Assembly: GCF_003477705.1 (NCBI RefSeq)
Contig: NZ_QUDV01000006.1
Span: 1 to 64,000 of the forward strand
From: Dorea sp. AF36-15AT
Lineage (GTDB): Bacteria > Bacillota > Clostridia > Lachnospirales > Lachnospiraceae
Length of the DNA: 64,000 nt
Direction: 5' to 3'
How positions within the stretch are numbered: the stretch's first letter is position 1; each line of letters opens with the position of its first letter. Shown here in pieces: positions 35,829 through 44,908 of the stretch. The position numbers were made by a program, and so were the translations under genes. The notes under the pieces are model-generated. The model was given only the letters and a program-made list of their open reading frames with translations. It made no database searches and was not told the origin of the DNA.

Positions 35829-36929
35829 ATGAAACTAGGAATCGTGGGACTTCCAAATGTAGGAAAAAGTACATTATTCAATTCACTGACAAAGGCTGGA
35901 GCTGAGTCAGCCAACTACCCATTCTGTACCATCGACCCGAATGTAGGGGTTGTTACTGTACCGGATGAACGTCTGAATGTACTTGGTGAGATGTATCATA
36001 CCAAGAAGATCATTCCGGCAGCAATTGAATTTGTAGATATTGCAGGGTTGGTAAAAGGAGCTTCTAAGGGTGAAGGACTTGGCAACCAGTTTCTGGCGAA
36101 TATTCGTGAAGTGGATGCGATTGTACACGTAGTACGTTGCTTTGAGGACAGCAATATTGTACATGTAGACGGAAGTATCGATCCGATGCGTGACGTAGAG
36201 ACGATTAATCTGGAACTGATCTTTTCTGATATTGAAGTGTTGGACAGAAGAATTGCCAAGACAGCGAGATCAGCAAGGAATGACAAGGCGGCAGCTAAAG
36301 AGCTGAAGCTTCTGGAGAAAATCAAAGCATATCTGGAAGATGGACGTCTTGCTAAGAATTTTGATGACTTTGAAGACGAGGAAGAGGAAGAACTGTTCCA
36401 GAGCTTCAATCTGCTGACTGCAAAGCCGGTAATCTTTGCGGCTAATGTGACAGAGGATGATCTGCCGAATGACGGAGAAGACAACGAAGGCGTACAGAAA
36501 CTTCGCAAATATGCAGAAGAAGAGAAGTGTGAAGTATTTGTGGTATGTGCTCAGATCGAGCAGGAGATCGCTGAGTTAGAGGATGATGAGAAGAAGATGT
36601 TCTTAGAGGATCTTGGACTTAAGGAGTCCGGACTTGAGAAACTGATCCGTGCAAGCTACAGACTGCTAGGACTGATCAGTTACCTGACAGCAGGTGAGCC
36701 GGAGGTTCGTGCGTGGACAATCACCAAGGGAACTAAGGCACCGCAGGCTGCAGGCAAGATTCATACAGACTTTGAACGTGGATTCATCCGTGCAGAAGTT
36801 GTTGCATATGATGACCTGATCGCATGTGGATCTCACAATGCAGCTAAAGAGAAAGGGCTGATTCGTCTGGAAGGAAAAGACTATGTCGTACAGGATGGAG
36901 ATATTATGCTGTTCCGCTTTAATGTGTAG
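35829..36929 (+). CDS. ychF: Redox-regulated ATPase YchF
   Basis: 366-aa Obg-family P-loop protein that prefers ATP. G1 GLPNVGKST (about 6-14), G3 DIAGLVKGASKGEGLGNQFL, a coiled-coil insert (about 120-200) and a C-terminal TGS domain ending GDIMLFRFNV. Length is exactly typical. A strong AAGGAGG ribosome site precedes the ATG. Universally conserved, with roles proposed in translation and stress control. Confidence 0.96.
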   Translation: MKLGIVGLPNVGKSTLFNSLTKAGAESANYPFCTIDPNVGVVTVPDERLNVLGEMYHTKKIIPAAIEFVDIAGLVKGASKGEGLGNQFLANIREVDAIVHVVRCFEDSNIVHVDGSIDPMRDVETINLELIFSDIEVLDRRIAKTARSARNDKAAAKELKLLEKIKAYLEDGRLAKNFDDFEDEEEEELFQSFNLLTAKPVIFAANVTEDDLPNDGEDNEGVQKLRKYAEEEKCEVFVVCAQIEQEIAELEDDEKKMFLEDLGLKESGLEKLIRASYRLLGLISYLTAGEPEVRAWTITKGTKAPQAAGKIHTDFERGFIRAEVVAYDDLIACGSHNAAKEKGLIRLEGKDYVVQDGDIMLFRFNV

Positions 36930-36963
36930 AATGTGATCCGGAAAGAAAGAGAGTGTTGTTAAT

Positions 36964-37830
36964 ATGCATAAAACAATTGATTTTCCGAATCTCGGCATTC
37001 ATTTGAAAAATGTGGGAAAAACGATCAGTGTATTCCATTTTGATATTGCATACTATGGGGTTATTATTGGCCTTGGCATATTGGCAGGTTTGTTGATGGC
37101 TATGCATGTGGCAAAGAAGACCGGACAGAATCAGGAAGATTATATAGATCTGGCTATTTATGGGGTTATCTTTGGTATTATCGGAGCCAGAGTATACTAT
37201 GTTGTATTTTCCTGGGATATGTATAAAAATGATTTGTTAAGTATTTTTAATATCCGGCAAGGTGGACTGGCAATCTATGGTGGGGTGATCGCAGCAGTTA
37301 TTACGGTGTTTGTATTTGCGAAAAGACGACATTTGGCAGTGGGGATACTCCTGGATACTGCCTGTCATGGGCTGGTGCTCGGACAAGCGATCGGACGCTG
37401 GGGTAATTTTTTTAACAGAGAAGCTTTTGGTAAATATACGAACAGTCTGTTTGCAATGAGACTTCCGTTGGATGCGGTGAGGATCGGTGACGTGACACAG
37501 CAGATGCGGGATGAACTGGAAATGATAGATGGCGTAGGTTATATTCAGGTACATCCGACTTTTTTGTATGAATCCGTATGGTGTCTGTTAGTGCTGGCAT
37601 TCTTGTTCTGGTATCGATGCAGACAGAAGTTTCAGGGCGAGATTTTTTTAGTATATCTGGCAGGATATGGATTGGGCAGATTCTGGATTGAAGGTCTCAG
37701 GACAGATCAGCTTCTGATTCCGGGAATAGGAATACCGGTGTCAAGAGTTCTGGCACTGATTCTGTTTGTGGGCGCGACAGCAATCATTATCGTACATCGT
37801 AAAAAGATAAAGAAAGAGTCAAAAGAATAA
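36964..37830 (+). CDS. lgt: Prolipoprotein diacylglyceryl transferase
   Basis: 288-aa membrane enzyme attaching diacylglycerol to the lipobox cysteine of prolipoproteins. Several membrane helices; conserved RQGGLAIYGGVIAA and GRWGNFFNREAFG motifs (the signature with catalytic Arg/Asn residues). Needed to lipidate the lipoproteins encoded in this window (4764, mglB, 28175, 44909, 46131). Follows ychF by 34 bp and ends in a terminator. Confidence 0.94.
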   Translation: MHKTIDFPNLGIHLKNVGKTISVFHFDIAYYGVIIGLGILAGLLMAMHVAKKTGQNQEDYIDLAIYGVIFGIIGARVYYVVFSWDMYKNDLLSIFNIRQGGLAIYGGVIAAVITVFVFAKRRHLAVGILLDTACHGLVLGQAIGRWGNFFNREAFGKYTNSLFAMRLPLDAVRIGDVTQQMRDELEMIDGVGYIQVHPTFLYESVWCLLVLAFLFWYRCRQKFQGEIFLVYLAGYGLGRFWIEGLRTDQLLIPGIGIPVSRVLALILFVGATAIIIVHRKKIKKESKE

Positions 37831-37844
37831 TATAGAATGATGCG

Positions 37845-37876
37845 AGGGACAGATTTCAGAGGAATCTGTCCCTTTA
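37845..37876 (+). terminator. Rho-independent terminator after lgt
   Basis: The 11-bp perfect stem AGGGACAGATT / AATCTGTCCCT (37845-37855 with 37863-37873) with a 7-nt loop and short T tail. Confidence 0.85.
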
Positions 37877-37931
37877 ATATACAATGTAGTATGTTGTATT
37901 GGAAAAGGAACAATATATTCGGGGGAATAAC

Positions 37932-37960
37932 TGGACTTTTAACAGGTCAGGGGATATAAT
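37932..37960 (+). promoter_or_regulatory. Predicted nifJ promoter
   Basis: -35 TGGACT (37932-37937) and perfect -10 TATAAT (37955-37960) with a 17-bp spacer, giving a leader of about 50 nt with an AAGGAGG ribosome site. Confidence 0.65.
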
Positions 37961-38015
37961 AATTACATACGTCAAAATGAAATTTTAAGACAAAATTCTA
38001 AGGAGGAACATTGAA

Positions 38016-41000
38016 ATGGCAAGAAAAATGAAGACCATGGATGGTAACCATGCAGCGGCTCATGCTTCCTATGCATACACAGACGTTGCAGCAATTTACC
38101 CAATCACACCTTCATCTGTTATGGCAGAAGCTACAGACGAGTGGGCAACACAGGGAAGAAAGAACATCTTTGGACAGGAAGTACAGGTTACAGAGATGCA
38201 GTCAGAGGCAGGTGCAGCAGGTACAGTTCACGGATCTCTGGCAGCAGGAGCTCTGACAACTACTTATACAGCTTCACAGGGTCTGCTGCTTATGATTCCA
38301 AACCTTTACAAAATAGCTGGCGAGCAGCTTCCAGGTGTATTTAACGTATCTGCTCGTGCTATCGCAAGCCATGCATTATCAATCTTTGGAGATCACTCAG
38401 ATGTTTACGCCTGTCGTCAGACCGGATGTGCTATGCTCTGTGAGTCCAGTGTACAGGAAGTAATGGACCTGACACCGGTTGCACACTGCGCAGCTATCAA
38501 AGGACGTATTCCATTTATCAACTTCTTCGATGGATTCCGTACATCACACGAGATTCAGAAGATCGAGACATGGGATTATGAAGATCTGAAAGATATGGTA
38601 GATATGGACGCAGTTGATGCTTTCAGAAAGCACGCTCTGAATCCAAATCACCCATGTCAGAGAGGTTCAGCTCAGAACCCGGATATCTTCTTCCAGGCAA
38701 GAGAAGCATGTAACCCATATTACGATGCTATGCCGGCTATCGTACAGGAGTACATGGACAAGGTTAATGAGAAGATCGGAACAAACTACAAACTGTTCAA
38801 CTACTATGGAGCAGAAGATGCAGAGCATGTAATCGTTGCTATGGGTTCTGTCTGTGATACAATCGACGAGACAGTTGATTACCTGGTGGCAGAAGGCAAG
38901 AAGGTTGGTATTGTAAAGGTTCGTCTTTACAGACCATTTAGCGCAGAAGCATTGATCAGTGCTATTCCGGACAGTGTTAAGACAATTACAGTATTAGACA
39001 GAACAAAAGAGCCGGGAGCACTTGGCGAGCCATTATACCTGGACGTTGTAGCAGCTCTGAAGGGATCTAAGTTCGATGCAGTACCGGTACAGTCAGGACG
39101 TTACGGATTAGGTTCTAAAGATACAACACCTGCACAGATCGTTGCAGTATATGAGAACACAACAAAAGCTAAATTCACAATCGGTATCGTGGATGATGTT
39201 ACAGGACTTTCACTGGAAGTTGGAGCACCGCTTGTTACTACACCGGAAGGAACAATCAACTGTAAGTTCTGGGGTCTGGGAGCAGATGGTACTGTAGGTG
39301 CTAACAAGAACTCTATCAAGATCATTGGTGATAATACAGATATGTATGCTCAGGCATACTTCGATTACGACTCTAAGAAGTCAGGCGGTGTTACAATGTC
39401 TCACTTGCGTTTCGGTAAGAAGCCGATCAAGTCTACTTACCTGATTCACAAGGCTAACTTTGTAGCATGTCACAATCCGTCCTATGTTAACAAGTATAAC
39501 ATGGTACAGGAGCTGGTTGATGGCGGTACATTCCTTTTGAACTGCCCATGGGATATGGAAGGTCTTGAGAAACATCTGCCAGGACAGGTAAAAGCATTCA
39601 TCGCTAACCACAACATCAAACTTTACACAATCGACGGTATCAAGATTGGTAAAGAGATCGGACTTGGCGGTCGTATCAATACCGTACTTCAGTCAGCATT
39701 CTTCAAACTGGCAGCTATCATTCCGGAGGAAGAAGCTATCGACCTGATGAAGAAAGCAGCTAAGGCTACTTACGGAAGAAAAGGTGATAAGATCGTACAG
39801 ATGAACTACGATGCAATCGATGCTGGTGCTAAGCAGGTAGTTGCAGTAGAAGTACCGGAGAGCTGGAAGTCATGCGAGGATGAAGGTCTGTTCTCGCCAG
39901 AAGTTAAGGGTGGAAGAGAAGATACTGTTAAATTCGTTAAGAATATCCAGGCTAAGGTAAATGCTCAGGAAGGTAATACACTGCCTGTATCTGCATTTAC
40001 AGATTACGTAGATGGTTCTACACCGTCAGGTACTGCTGCATATGAGAAACGTGGTATTGCAGTAGATATCCCGGTATGGAAATCAGAAAACTGTATCCAG
40101 TGTAACCGTTGTGCATATGTATGTCCGCACGCAGTTATCCGTCCGGTAGCATTGACAGAAGAAGATATGGCTAAGGCTCCGGAAGGACTGAAGACAATTG
40201 ATATGATCGGTATGCCAGGTATGAAGTTCACAATGACTGTATCAGCTTATGACTGTACAGGATGTGGATCATGTGCTAACGTTTGCCCGGGCAAGAAGGG
40301 TGAGAAAGCACTTGTTATGGCTAACATGGAAGAGAATGCCGGAGAGCAGACATTCTTCGATTTCGGAACAGAGATTCCGGTTAAGCCAGAAGTTGTTGCT
40401 AAGTTTAAAGAGAATACCGTTAAGGGTAGCCAGTTTAAACAGCCTCTGCTTGAGTTCTCAGGTGCTTGTGCAGGTTGTGGTGAGACACCTTACGCTAAAC
40501 TTGTAACACAGTTATTCGGTGACAGAATGTACATTGCGAATGCAACTGGATGTTCATCAATCTGGGGTAACTCTTCACCGTCTACACCTTATACAGTAAC
40601 ACCAGAAGGAAAAGGACCGGCTTGGTCTAACTCACTGTTCGAAGATAATGCTGAGTTCGGATATGGTATGCTGTTAGCTCAGAAGGCTCTGAGAGAAGGA
40701 CTGAAATCTAAAGTTGAGACAGTAGCTGCTTCAGAAAAAGCTTCTGAAGAAGTTAAGGCTGCTTGTGCTGAATGGCTTGACACATACAGCTGTGGCGCTA
40801 CTAACGGAACTGCTACAGATAAGCTTGTTGCTGCATTAGAAGGATGCGACTGCGAGACATGCCAGGATATCGTTAAGAATAAAGATTTCCTTGCTAAGAA
40901 ATCACAGTGGATCTTCGGTGGTGACGGATGGGCTTACGATATCGGATTCGGTGGTGTTGACCATGTACTTGCAAGTGGTAAGGACATCAACGTTATGGTA

Positions 41001-41552
41001 TTCGATACAGAGGTATATTCTAACACAGGTGGACAGTCTTCTAAGTCTACTAAGACAGGTGCTGTTGCTCAGTTCGCAGCAGGCGGTAAAGAGACTAAGA
41101 AGAAAGACCTTGCTGGTATTGCAATGAGCTATGGTTATGTATATGTTGCACAGATCGCTATGGGTGCTGACTTCAATCAGACAGTTAAAGCAATCGCAGA
41201 GGCAGAGGCATATCCGGGACCATCACTGATCATCGCATACGCTCCATGTATCAACCATGGTATTAAGAAGGGTATGAGCAAAGCTCAGACAGAGGAACAG
41301 CTTGCAGTTGAGTGCGGATACTGGAATAACTTCAGATTCAACCCGGCAGCAGAAGGCGCTAAGTTTACTCTGGACAGCAAAGAACCTAAGATGGAAGGAT
41401 ATATGGACTTCCTGAACGGAGAAGTTCGTTACAACTCTCTTGCAAGATTCTACCCAGAAAAAGCAGAAGTTCTGTTTGCTAAGAATGAAGCAGAAGCAAA
41501 GGATAGATACGAATATCTGAAGAAGCTCGTTACTCTGTACGGAGCAGAATAA
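38016..41552 (+). CDS. nifJ: Pyruvate:ferredoxin (flavodoxin) oxidoreductase
   Basis: 1178-aa single-chain PFOR oxidising pyruvate to acetyl-CoA and CO2 with reduction of ferredoxin, the key step of anaerobic sugar fermentation. Domain order is the usual one: N-terminal pyrimidine-binding domain (YPITPSSVMAEATDEW), domain II, gamma domain, a 2x[4Fe-4S] domain with CIQCNRCAYVCPH and CTGCGSCANVCPG (about 690-770), then the TPP domain with a proximal cluster cysteine set starting CAGCGETPY and the GDGWAYDIGFGGVDH motif. Codon choice and a strong ribosome site indicate high expression. Monocistronic, with its own promoter and terminator. Confidence 0.97.
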   Translation: MARKMKTMDGNHAAAHASYAYTDVAAIYPITPSSVMAEATDEWATQGRKNIFGQEVQVTEMQSEAGAAGTVHGSLAAGALTTTYTASQGLLLMIPNLYKIAGEQLPGVFNVSARAIASHALSIFGDHSDVYACRQTGCAMLCESSVQEVMDLTPVAHCAAIKGRIPFINFFDGFRTSHEIQKIETWDYEDLKDMVDMDAVDAFRKHALNPNHPCQRGSAQNPDIFFQAREACNPYYDAMPAIVQEYMDKVNEKIGTNYKLFNYYGAEDAEHVIVAMGSVCDTIDETVDYLVAEGKKVGIVKVRLYRPFSAEALISAIPDSVKTITVLDRTKEPGALGEPLYLDVVAALKGSKFDAVPVQSGRYGLGSKDTTPAQIVAVYENTTKAKFTIGIVDDVTGLSLEVGAPLVTTPEGTINCKFWGLGADGTVGANKNSIKIIGDNTDMYAQAYFDYDSKKSGGVTMSHLRFGKKPIKSTYLIHKANFVACHNPSYVNKYNMVQELVDGGTFLLNCPWDMEGLEKHLPGQVKAFIANHNIKLYTIDGIKIGKEIGLGGRINTVLQSAFFKLAAIIPEEEAIDLMKKAAKATYGRKGDKIVQMNYDAIDAGAKQVVAVEVPESWKSCEDEGLFSPEVKGGREDTVKFVKNIQAKVNAQEGNTLPVSAFTDYVDGSTPSGTAAYEKRGIAVDIPVWKSENCIQCNRCAYVCPHAVIRPVALTEEDMAKAPEGLKTIDMIGMPGMKFTMTVSAYDCTGCGSCANVCPGKKGEKALVMANMEENAGEQTFFDFGTEIPVKPEVVAKFKENTVKGSQFKQPLLEFSGACAGCGETPYAKLVTQLFGDRMYIANATGCSSIWGNSSPSTPYTVTPEGKGPAWSNSLFEDNAEFGYGMLLAQKALREGLKSKVETVAASEKASEEVKAACAEWLDTYSCGATNGTATDKLVAALEGCDCETCQDIVKNKDFLAKKSQWIFGGDGWAYDIGFGGVDHVLASGKDINVMVFDTEVYSNTGGQSSKSTKTGAVAQFAAGGKETKKKDLAGIAMSYGYVYVAQIAMGADFNQTVKAIAEAEAYPGPSLIIAYAPCINHGIKKGMSKAQTEEQLAVECGYWNNFRFNPAAEGAKFTLDSKEPKMEGYMDFLNGEVRYNSLARFYPEKAEVLFAKNEAEAKDRYEYLKKLVTLYGAE

Positions 41553-41580
41553 GATTATTCAACAGAAAGATAAACTTAGG

Positions 41581-41612
41581 AGTCCGTCGGGTCATTCCGG
41601 CGGACTTCTTTT
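41581..41612 (+). terminator. Rho-independent terminator after nifJ
   Basis: A 10-bp stem AGTCCGTCGG / CCGGCGGACT (41581-41590 with 41597-41606, one G-T pair) with a 6-nt loop, followed by TCTTTT. Confidence 0.9.
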
Positions 41613-41630
41613 CAAAAAGGAGACCGGATC

Positions 41631-42428
41631 ATGATGGTAAATAAATCCGAGAACAGAAAAAAAGAAATAGAACTGTTACAGACAGCGCCGGATCTGACAG
41701 CAATTGTATGTGACAGTACCAGACTGCCGTATGTAGAATGTGATATTGAGACCTGTGACGATCAAGTGTTGGTATATGAGAACAGGGAAATGGCGGAAAA
41801 TGAAGCTAAGAAGATTGAGGACGCAGGATACAGAGTGCGTACTGCTCATCTTCCGCAGAAGCAGAGATTTGGATTTTTTGCAAATCTTTATTCTTTGGGC
41901 GTTAATGCGGTTCTGATCAACAAAGGAGAGGAATCACAGGTACGGCTGGATTTGGATAAGGTAATTAACCGTCCGGATATTCCTCGTTTTACATATGAGA
42001 TCAGAAAGGCGTTGGATGCAGGAGAAAGGCCAAAGTTTCGTGTGGAGAATCCGGAATTTCATCTGACAGCTATCTACTTCACACAGCTTTCGCGCGGGAC
42101 AAAGGCGCAGGAACATGAAGAAGAACTAAAAGAGCTTCAAGAAGAGATGATGACTCATTACCGGGAAGGATATTACATTGTGGCAAGAACTAAGGAAGGA
42201 ACAACACCCCTTCTGAAGACAAAAGATGGTGGCTCTTTGCAGCCGATGTTTAGCGACATGCAGGAATTCCTGAAGTTCCAGCATGTGAATCCAACCATGA
42301 AAGTGGAGACGGCAGTTATGACAGAAGCAGAATTTCTGAAACATCTGGCAAAAGAGGCCACAGGAGTAGTAATTAATCCGCTTGGAATCAGTCTGCTTCT
42401 GCAGGTGAACCGTAAAAAATCGGATTAA
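41631..42428 (+). CDS. SseB-domain protein of unknown role
   Basis: 265-aa cytoplasmic protein that appears to hold an SseB N-terminal-like fold twice: a first half with YVENREMAENEAKKIEDAG and a GVNAVLINKG strand near residue 100, and a second half with YYIVARTKEG, PMFSDMQEF and GVVINPLG near the end. Such proteins are common and uncharacterised in Lachnospiraceae. Two consecutive ATGs (41631 and 41634) follow AAAGGAGA. It starts 19 bp after the nifJ terminator with no obvious separate promoter. Confidence 0.65.
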   Translation: MMVNKSENRKKEIELLQTAPDLTAIVCDSTRLPYVECDIETCDDQVLVYENREMAENEAKKIEDAGYRVRTAHLPQKQRFGFFANLYSLGVNAVLINKGEESQVRLDLDKVINRPDIPRFTYEIRKALDAGERPKFRVENPEFHLTAIYFTQLSRGTKAQEHEEELKELQEEMMTHYREGYYIVARTKEGTTPLLKTKDGGSLQPMFSDMQEFLKFQHVNPTMKVETAVMTEAEFLKHLAKEATGVVINPLGISLLLQVNRKKSD

Positions 42429-42478
42429 AACCAGAGTATTGCTATGTCCGTATGAAGTGTTTGATAAAATAGTAACAG

Positions 42479-42507
42479 TTGACATTTTGATTCAGACATG
42501 ATAAAAC
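42479..42507 (+). promoter_or_regulatory. Predicted promoter upstream of the lysine riboswitch
   Basis: A perfect TTGACA (42479-42484) and -10 TAAAAC (42502-42507), 17 bp apart, place the transcript start about 15-20 nt before the aptamer. Confidence 0.55.
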
Positions 42508-42529
42508 ATATACTATATGAATAAGGTCT

Positions 42530-42690
42530 TGGATAGAGGCGCAGGTTTCATGAGTATCATATGACGATAGTGTGGCATACTGTTGTATGAGAAAGGGGAG
42601 ACTGCCGAAGATGGATTTAAGCCAAAGGATTTGTCTGGGCTGCAGGAGAATATCTTGCGGACTGTCACGAAAGTGGAGCGCTATCATGAT
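42530..42690 (+). promoter_or_regulatory. Lysine riboswitch (L-box)
   Basis: The conserved L-box elements occur in order: AGAGGCGCAG at 42536-42545, TGAGTA, GAAAGGGGAGACTGCCGAAG (42591-42610), CTGGGC, ACTGTCACGAAAGTGGAGCGCTATC (42661-42685). The P1 stem pairs GATAG (42532-42536) with CTATC (42681-42685). This aptamer binds free L-lysine and usually causes premature termination when bound. It precedes an NhaC-family transporter gene, a known target class of L-boxes. Confidence 0.93.
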
Positions 42691-42734
42691 GAATATAAGT
42701 AAGATACATTTTATAAAGTGTTGATTTAGTAATT

Positions 42735-42780
42735 AAAGTCATGGATAGTGTGCGTAAGCATTGTCCATGACTTTCTTTGT
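42735..42780 (+). terminator. Riboswitch-controlled terminator
   Basis: An 11-bp perfect stem AAAGTCATGGA / TCCATGACTTT (42735-42745 with 42764-42774) ending in CTTTG, 45 nt after the aptamer. It is the likely expression platform of the lysine riboswitch, turning the downstream gene off when lysine is plentiful. Confidence 0.85.
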
Positions 42781-42829
42781 ATAGTAACACTAATGTTATA
42801 GAGTATCTAAGAGAGAAGAGAGGTATTAT

Positions 42830-44449
42830 ATGAACAACATGAAGAGAAAGATCGCATGGACGATATCTGCCATTGCATTAATGGTAATGTGCTGTCCGGT
42901 GATCGCATTTGCAGCAGACGGAGCAGAAGAGTATGTTCCAAATATGTACGCCAGCTTTTGGGCGTTGATTCCGCCGGTAGTGGCAATCGCGCTTGCATTG
43001 ATTACTAAGGAAGTATACAGTTCGCTGTTTATCGGTATTGTGATTGGTGGCGTATTTTATTCTAACTTTACATTTGAAAAAACGGTTACACATGTTGTAC
43101 AGGACGGATTCGTCGGAGTACTGGCTGACAGTTACAATATGGGTATTCTGATTTTCCTGGTAATCTTGGGAACGATCGTGTGTCTGATGAATCGTGCAGG
43201 AGGTTCGGCAGCATTTGGACGTTGGGCTGAGGTACACATTAAGACACGTGTAGGTGCACAGATTGCAACAATTATTTTGGGTATTCTGATCTTTATCGAT
43301 GACTATTTTAACTGTCTGACAGTCGGAAGTGTTATGCGTCCGGTAACTGACCGTCATAATGTATCCAGAGCGAAGTTATCTTATCTGATTGATGCGACAG
43401 CAGCTCCGGTATGTATTATTGCACCAATCTCATCCTGGGCAGCAGCTGTTACAGGATTCGTAGAGGGTGAAGATGGACTGTCCATTTTTGTAAGAGCAAT
43501 TCCGTATAATTTCTATGCATTACTTACCATTGTTATGATGTTTGGTCTGGTACTCCTCAAAGTAGAGTATGGTCCGATGAAAGTCCATGAAGATAATGCA
43601 GTTAAGAATGGAGATATTTATACAACTCCTGACAGACCATATGAGAATGCTTCCAAAGAAATCGTGAATCAGAAAGGAAGAGTTATTGATCTGGTCTTTC
43701 CGATCGTAGTGCTGATCATCTGCTGTATCATTGGAATGATCTGGTCCGGCGGATTCTTCGAGGGTGACGATTTTATCACTGCATTTTCTAACAGTGATGC
43801 ATCCGTAGGACTTGCGGTAGGAAGCTTCTTCGCGCTGATCATTTCCATTGTGTTCTATCTGGTAAGACGCGTACTGAACTTCGCAGATTGCATGTCATGT
43901 CTTCCGGAAGGATTTAAGGCGATGGTTCCGGCTATCCTGATCCTGACAATGGCATGGACATTGAAGGCAATGACAGATAGCCTTGGCGCGGCAGAATTTG
44001 TGGCTAACGCAATGCAGCATGCGGCAGGAGGACTGATGAGTCTGCTTCCGGCGATCATTTTCCTGGTAGGATGCTTCCTTGCATTTGCAACCGGTACATC
44101 ATGGGGAACCTTTGGTATCCTGATCCCGATCGTAGTAGCTGTGTTCCAGGGAACAAATGATACAATGATGATCATTTCTATTTCAGCGTGTATGGCAGGT
44201 GCAGTATGTGGAGATCACTGTTCACCGATTTCCGATACTACGATCATGGCATCTGCGGGAGCACAGTGTAATCATGTGAATCATGTATCTACACAGCTTC
44301 CATATGCTATCACTGTAGCGGCAATTTCATTTGTGACATATGTGGTCGCAGGTTTCGTGAGAACAGCATTTATCGCACTTCCGGTCGGAATCGTATTGAC
44401 AATCGGAACCTTGCTGGTACTCCGTAAGATATATGGAAAAGAAGAATAA
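42830..44449 (+). CDS. NhaC-family transporter, probable lysine carrier under L-box control
   Basis: 539-aa membrane protein with an N-terminal signal-like helix and about eleven membrane segments. The family Na+/H+ antiporter NhaC signature regions are seen: LIFIDDYFNCLTVGSVMRPVTDRH (near 160), FLAFATGTSWGTFGILIPI and DHCSPISDTTIMASAGA. By name the family suggests Na+/H+ antiport, but the lysine riboswitch directly upstream argues for lysine import, as proposed for riboswitch-linked NhaC proteins (often called LysW). Monocistronic, ending in a terminator. The call of family is firm, the substrate is inferred. Confidence 0.9.
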   Translation: MNNMKRKIAWTISAIALMVMCCPVIAFAADGAEEYVPNMYASFWALIPPVVAIALALITKEVYSSLFIGIVIGGVFYSNFTFEKTVTHVVQDGFVGVLADSYNMGILIFLVILGTIVCLMNRAGGSAAFGRWAEVHIKTRVGAQIATIILGILIFIDDYFNCLTVGSVMRPVTDRHNVSRAKLSYLIDATAAPVCIIAPISSWAAAVTGFVEGEDGLSIFVRAIPYNFYALLTIVMMFGLVLLKVEYGPMKVHEDNAVKNGDIYTTPDRPYENASKEIVNQKGRVIDLVFPIVVLIICCIIGMIWSGGFFEGDDFITAFSNSDASVGLAVGSFFALIISIVFYLVRRVLNFADCMSCLPEGFKAMVPAILILTMAWTLKAMTDSLGAAEFVANAMQHAAGGLMSLLPAIIFLVGCFLAFATGTSWGTFGILIPIVVAVFQGTNDTMMIISISACMAGAVCGDHCSPISDTTIMASAGAQCNHVNHVSTQLPYAITVAAISFVTYVVAGFVRTAFIALPVGIVLTIGTLLVLRKIYGKEE

Positions 44450-44462
44450 TTGATATGATATG

Positions 44463-44493
44463 AAATGGGAATCCGAGAGGGTTCCCATTTTTC
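44463..44493 (+). terminator. Rho-independent terminator after the NhaC-family gene
   Basis: A 12-bp stem AAATGGGAATCC / GGGTTCCCATTT (44463-44474 with 44479-44490, one G-T pair) with a 4-nt loop and a T tail. Confidence 0.9.
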
Positions 44494-44512
44494 AGTATCG
44501 TGTGATTGGGGT

Positions 44513-44541
44513 TTGACAGACCTGCGACTCCGTGTTACATT
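44513..44541 (+). promoter_or_regulatory. Promoter of the cobalamin-riboswitch transcript
   Basis: A perfect -35 TTGACA (44513-44518) and -10 TACATT (44536-44541) separated by 17 bp, about 30 nt before the first riboswitch helix. Confidence 0.7.
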
Positions 44542-44574
44542 AATTAGGTAAATGAGTGATGCAATTAAATACAG

Positions 44575-44740
44575 ATGTGTGAGGTGTCGGTCGGATTACA
44601 AGTATGGTCTGACCGGTGAAAAGGGAAACAGGTGTGAATCCTGTACGAACTCGTCACCGTATTTCACGAGCAGAAGAAGTATCCACTGGGAGACCGGGAA
44701 GGATCGGATGCGTCAGAGTGATAAGCCGGGAGACCTGCCT
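44575..44740 (+). promoter_or_regulatory. Cobalamin (AdoCbl) riboswitch
   Basis: Conserved elements appear in order: GGTGTCGG (44583-44590), GACCGGTGAAAAGGGAAAC (44611-44629), AGGTGTGAATCCTGTACGAACTCGTCACCG, CCACTGGGAGACCGGGAAGG (44683-44702) and the B12 box AAGCCGGGAGACCTGCC (44723-44739). This fold binds adenosylcobalamin or a related corrinoid and normally switches off downstream genes. A short imperfect hairpin AAGACTAT / ATAGTTTT (44801-44808 with 44816-44823) before T-rich sequence could be the terminator. The controlled genes are the chelatase lipoprotein and probably the next lipoprotein. Confidence 0.92.
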
Positions 44741-44908
44741 TTCGCAGTACAGGAATGAGAATTCATGCCACGAGCAACTGGCAGTACGAAAGATAGATAA
44801 AAGACTATTTTGCTGATAGTTTTGTCTTTGCGTATCTTTGTTTTTGGAATCTTCGTTCTTGTACGGAACGGAGTATTTTTGTGTCCAAAATTCAAGGAGG
44901 AACGGAGC

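Noticed and set aside
42442..42687. An 81-codon minus-strand open frame
   Set aside because: It covers the lysine riboswitch and its promoter; the composition is that of the structured RNA, not a protein.
44552..44758. A 68-codon open frame upstream of the chelatase gene
   Set aside because: It lies entirely over the cobalamin riboswitch core; the conserved bases explain the sequence and there is no ribosome site.
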